From Rallus limicola (Eukaryota; Chordata; Aves; Gruiformes; Rallidae): DNA of 64,000 nt. Location: the NCBI GenBank assembly GCA_022605955.1, contig JAKCOZ010000005.1, forward strand, positions 54,189,762 through 54,253,761. The letters run 5' to 3'. This document shows, in pieces, positions 60,566-64,000 of this stretch. The translations under genes were made by a program, and so were the position numbers. The notes beneath the pieces are model-generated. The model was given only the letters and a program-made list of their open reading frames with translations, was not told where the DNA came from and did no database searches. Each line of letters starts with the position of its first letter. The first letter of the stretch is position 1.

Positions 60566-63500
60566 GTGAGTCCATTGCTGTGCCCACTGCATCTTGGTTG
60601 TGGCAGGAGAACAGGGCTTGTGTGTGCTGGCACACTGATGGACGTTGCTGGTTTCATCCATGCCATGTGTAGGGCTGTGTCATTGGGCTGCTGGTCTGTA
60701 AGGCTGCTGGACACTTCCGAGTCACAAGCCCTGTTTTCATGTGCCCTGGATGGTGGTCCCTGCACATGGCATCTCCCCGAGGTAGTGATGAAAACTGTTG
60801 GCTTTTGCAGACAATGATTCACCTGCTTCATACACAGGACTGGAAAAAATGAATTACCCACCCTAAAGTACTCTGATGGCCTTTTCTTTGGTCTTCCCTG
60901 CTGCAGGAAACAAGGGGTTGGAAATGAGTGAGTCTTTGGAGCAGGAATGAGCCTTCTGCTGAAATCAGATGAGGTTTTGAAGGTTTGTTTTTTTTTTTTC
61001 ATTTTTAAACTCTGCTCAGGAGACCATAAGCAGATGGAGGAAAGAAAAATCTGGATTTGGGTGGGATGCAATGGCTGGACCAGACAAAGAAACTGTGAGT
61101 AGGAGACAGATCACCCCAGGTAGACCGAGGGGAAAAGCATGGGCAGGGAGAAGAAATTAGAGCTGCCAGAGCAAAGTCACTTCTGTGCAGTCCTTTGCTT
61201 AGCAAGTATGTCATCTTGTGCACAAGAACCCCTGAAATGGAGGGTACAGCAGTTGTTTTGATTGGTGGAAAATTTTCAGATAGGCATTTCAGAGCCTGAT
61301 CTCAAGGTTTTTGGGCAGTACTTAAGTGTTGTTGGGTCCCACTCTGCTTCAGACCCCTTGTGCAGCTCAAGACCATTGGCATTTTCTTGATGCAAAATAA
61401 ATTTCTTAATTGTTTCCAGGAGTCAAGATAATATGCTATTGATGTCCTCAGGCATGGGTACCTAAGGACATTTAACATACACCTTCCTTTCTGCATTAAA
61501 AAAGCCCCAGAACTAAAACACTTACGGAAAATCTCTTGCAGAGCCATAAAACCAGCTCCCTAAGCACCGAATCCCTTTGCAATCATGCATTTCCTCCCCC
61601 TTCCCACCTTCAGTTTGTAAACTATTTGAATGCTGATGGCTTTTAAATAGCTCCCAATGAGGAGGATTTTGCATACAGGGAATGGCAGAGAGAGAGAAAA
61701 AAAAAAAAGTAAGATCTGTGGGCTGGAGATTTATGTAAACACAAATTCCCTGCAACAGCAAGTTCCTTGCTGCATGTCACTCCTTTTACACAAACACACC
61801 ATCAGATAAAGGAACACATGTGATTCATTCGCTGCCCTCTGATGTGGTGCAGCTCTCAAACCAAACGTTTAGACTACCCTGCTTTATTATGCCCCTTAAA
61901 ATCCGACTTAAGGGGCTTAATGGGCTGAGGCGGCCTGGCAAAAGGCAGGCTGAGTCTCTAGCAGACATGGAGTGGTACAAAATGGATCGCTTCACGGGAG
62001 CAAAAAGCTCTTGTCGTGGTTAGAAAAGGGGTTTTGTTTAGCTGCTCTGAGCTGTTGGTGTGTGGAAAGTAGGAAGTCATATTTATATCTGCTGGCCTGC
62101 TCTGGAAGCTGTTACAGGCTCAACTTTCATTGGCAATGGATGCTTTATCTTTCCTTGCTTGTGCTAGAAATACCGTGGGACCACAATGATGGCAGACTGC
62201 TAGATAGTGCAGTCATTATTAGACCAAAATAGACAGGTCCTGTCATTCAATAGTGCTGCTGATCTTTCCAGTTGCATTTGCTGCTTCTTTCCATTAAATG
62301 GGCCAAAACTGCTCAGCATTTTGGGAGAGAGCTGTGGGCACACACGCTTCACAGAGGGCTGGGGTGAGCCAACTTGGCTCTCTGAGATTCAAAGCACTTT
62401 GGTGGTGGAGATCCAGGACTCTCCACAGGGAACTCGGGTAGCCCCATTCCTCAGGGAGGAAACTAAAGCCCTGGTAGAGTTGCCTCCAATTCCACAGGAT
62501 AGGGGCTATGGTGGGGTTTCAGCCCTGTCTCCAGGTACCAAACTGACCCCACCAAAGGTTTTGCTGCTGTACCCGAAGGAAGACTTTCACCTCTGAGCTC
62601 CCAAGCTCTCTCCTTGCCACAATATGCCCAGCCACAGTCGTTGCTCATACTCACATGAAATAGGAGGATTTCAAGCTGGAGACCAGAATCCTGGTTTTTT
62701 CCCCTAAGCCTGTGTAGGAAATGTGGGAGAATGCCCAGTACTTCCTTCACACCACCAGCAGCCCCATTTACAGGTGCACCAGGAAGCTCTTCTCACATGA
62801 AGAGATCTCACTCTCCATAAGTTCTCCAAATGATAAAACCCCAAGGTAGGACTTGTGCAGGGAAAGGAAACCCAGACCCTGTTCTCTCCTCAGTAAAACT
62901 CCTTCCTCCTACCCAGTCCTAGCAAAAAAACCTCCAGTCTCTCTGCCTGTATTTTGGACATCTTGAGTGAAGACAACCTCCAAGGACTTTTGGTGGGGTT
63001 GGTGGGAAGGTCTGCTCTGGAGACCAGGCTGGGATCAGTGTGCAGAGCAGATGAACCTTCCTACCTGAAGGTTCCTACCAGCTCCATCTGAGCACGGAGG
63101 ATCACCCCCTTGGCAAGGGGCAGTACATCCTTGGTCAGCACTCCACGTAAGGACAGGGTACGGGTTGGTAGCAGCACAAAACTGTGCTCTCCACCAGACA
63201 CCAAATGCATTTGCTAAGGGAGCTGTAAACCAGACACTTCAATAGAAAACTTAAAACACAGGGTTTAGATGGTCCTGAGTCCTAGCGCTGCCTCTGCAGG
63301 ATGTCTGCTAAGAGCTCCCTCTCTTTCCTATGGGACGTGTTCTTCCCAGCTACTCCCCAAGGATCAGAGAGGAAATTCCCCTGTCTGAACACAACAGTCC
63401 ATTTTGCATAGGGTATCCCACAACCTTGGAGTTTCCCTACAGAAGCCTGCCCCTGTTTTGCTCCTGACCACAAAGCATTTGCTCTGCGTTTAGCAGGAAC

Positions 63501-64000
63501 AACCAGTTTGGTGTTTGAATGGATGATCGGTGTTAATTAGTAGCATTCAAAATTAAAGTAAAGGTCAAAGGAGGGTAGACATTATCAAAGAGCCTTGTTT
63601 GCTCAAAGGAAACATTAATGACACTTGTTCAGTGCTTCAAGATAAACTTGTTCAGGCACCGAGTTAATGAAGAAATAAATCTGCCTCTCCAAGGAACGTC
63701 ACTGCTCCTCAAAAACAAACCACACATCTTTCATCTCAAGGTATGCCCTGCCCTATCTCTCATCTCTCCTCGCTCTTTCATTTCTCCTTGCTCTGGAGAT
63801 GCCAGCTCCCCTCCCCGAGGAGCCACGAGATGAGCCCACCACCAGCACATTGGATTTGGGCTGACAGACGCCTGCTGCAGATCTGTCACCCCAGAGCTAT
63901 CTGCAGAGACACCTCACCGCCCTCCTTCCAACTCTCCTCTGCTGTGAAGCAACAGACAAGGGGGTGACAGGGGGCTTGAGAGTAAGAGGTGAGCGATTTC
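60566..64000. other. unique non-coding sequence
   Basis: No gene recognised. It has a T-run (60988-60999) and an A-run after GA repeats (about 61692-61703). Near the window end a strong pyrimidine tract (63760-63798) is followed by 21 open codons from an ATG, then a stop. A GAG|GTGAGC donor lies at 63989-63990, ten bases from the edge, so an exon running to the edge cannot be excluded. Confidence 0.55.

Noticed and set aside
60511..61071. 186-codon minus frame
   Set aside because: No motif, no splice support, and it overlaps a better-supported opposite-strand segment.
1..64000. tRNA, rRNA, CRISPR arrays, integrated retroviral long terminal repeats
   Set aside because: I looked for a tRNA T-arm (GGTTCGAATCC-type), regularly spaced repeats and paired terminal repeats with flanking duplications. 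I saw none. Strongly diverged copies could be missed by eye.

Overview
This window reads as nuclear DNA of a bird. The strongest evidence is three fragments of CR1, the main LINE of bird genomes. They carry the CR1 reverse-transcriptase tail and the characteristic ATTCTRTG-type 3' ends. Overall interspersed-repeat density is low, CpG is depleted outside a few pockets, and stop codons are dense in all frames. Turtles and crocodilians also carry CR1, so a non-avian sauropsid cannot be excluded from sequence alone. There is no sign of bacterial operons, ribosome binding sites, CRISPR, tRNA or rRNA genes.

I recognise no protein-coding gene. Long open frames are short, often low-complexity, and match no family I know. 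The window is best described as intergenic or deep intronic sequence. Several short segments are bounded by good splice acceptors and donors and stay open between them. On the plus strand these are 4036-4120, 19428-19515, 28977-29123, 37321-37397, 53250-53297 and 60519-60565. On the minus strand they are 19579-19711, 23840-23891, 40048-40104 and 54024-54075. All are offered as low-confidence candidate exons. Such segments also arise by chance in 64 kb.

Layout: 1-16.7 kb is unique non-coding DNA with small low-complexity tracts. A minus-strand CR1 lies at 16.77-17.19 kb. Unique sequence follows, with the candidate exon cluster at 19.4-19.7 kb. At 25.25-26.38 kb a plus-strand CR1 with a recognisable reverse-transcriptase remnant is interrupted by the 3' end of a second CR1. 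26.4-43.9 kb is unique, with a CpG-rich pocket at 41.85-41.94 kb. A minus-strand CR1 with a 138-codon open remnant lies at 43.91-44.42 kb. A perfect 20-copy CCCTT array lies at 48.69-48.79 kb. The rest, to 64 kb, is unique and includes stretches that look like conserved non-coding elements.

The supported, functionally interpretable content is transposon history (including one nested insertion), one G-quadruplex-prone microsatellite, and possible regulatory islands. No genes can be shown to work together here.
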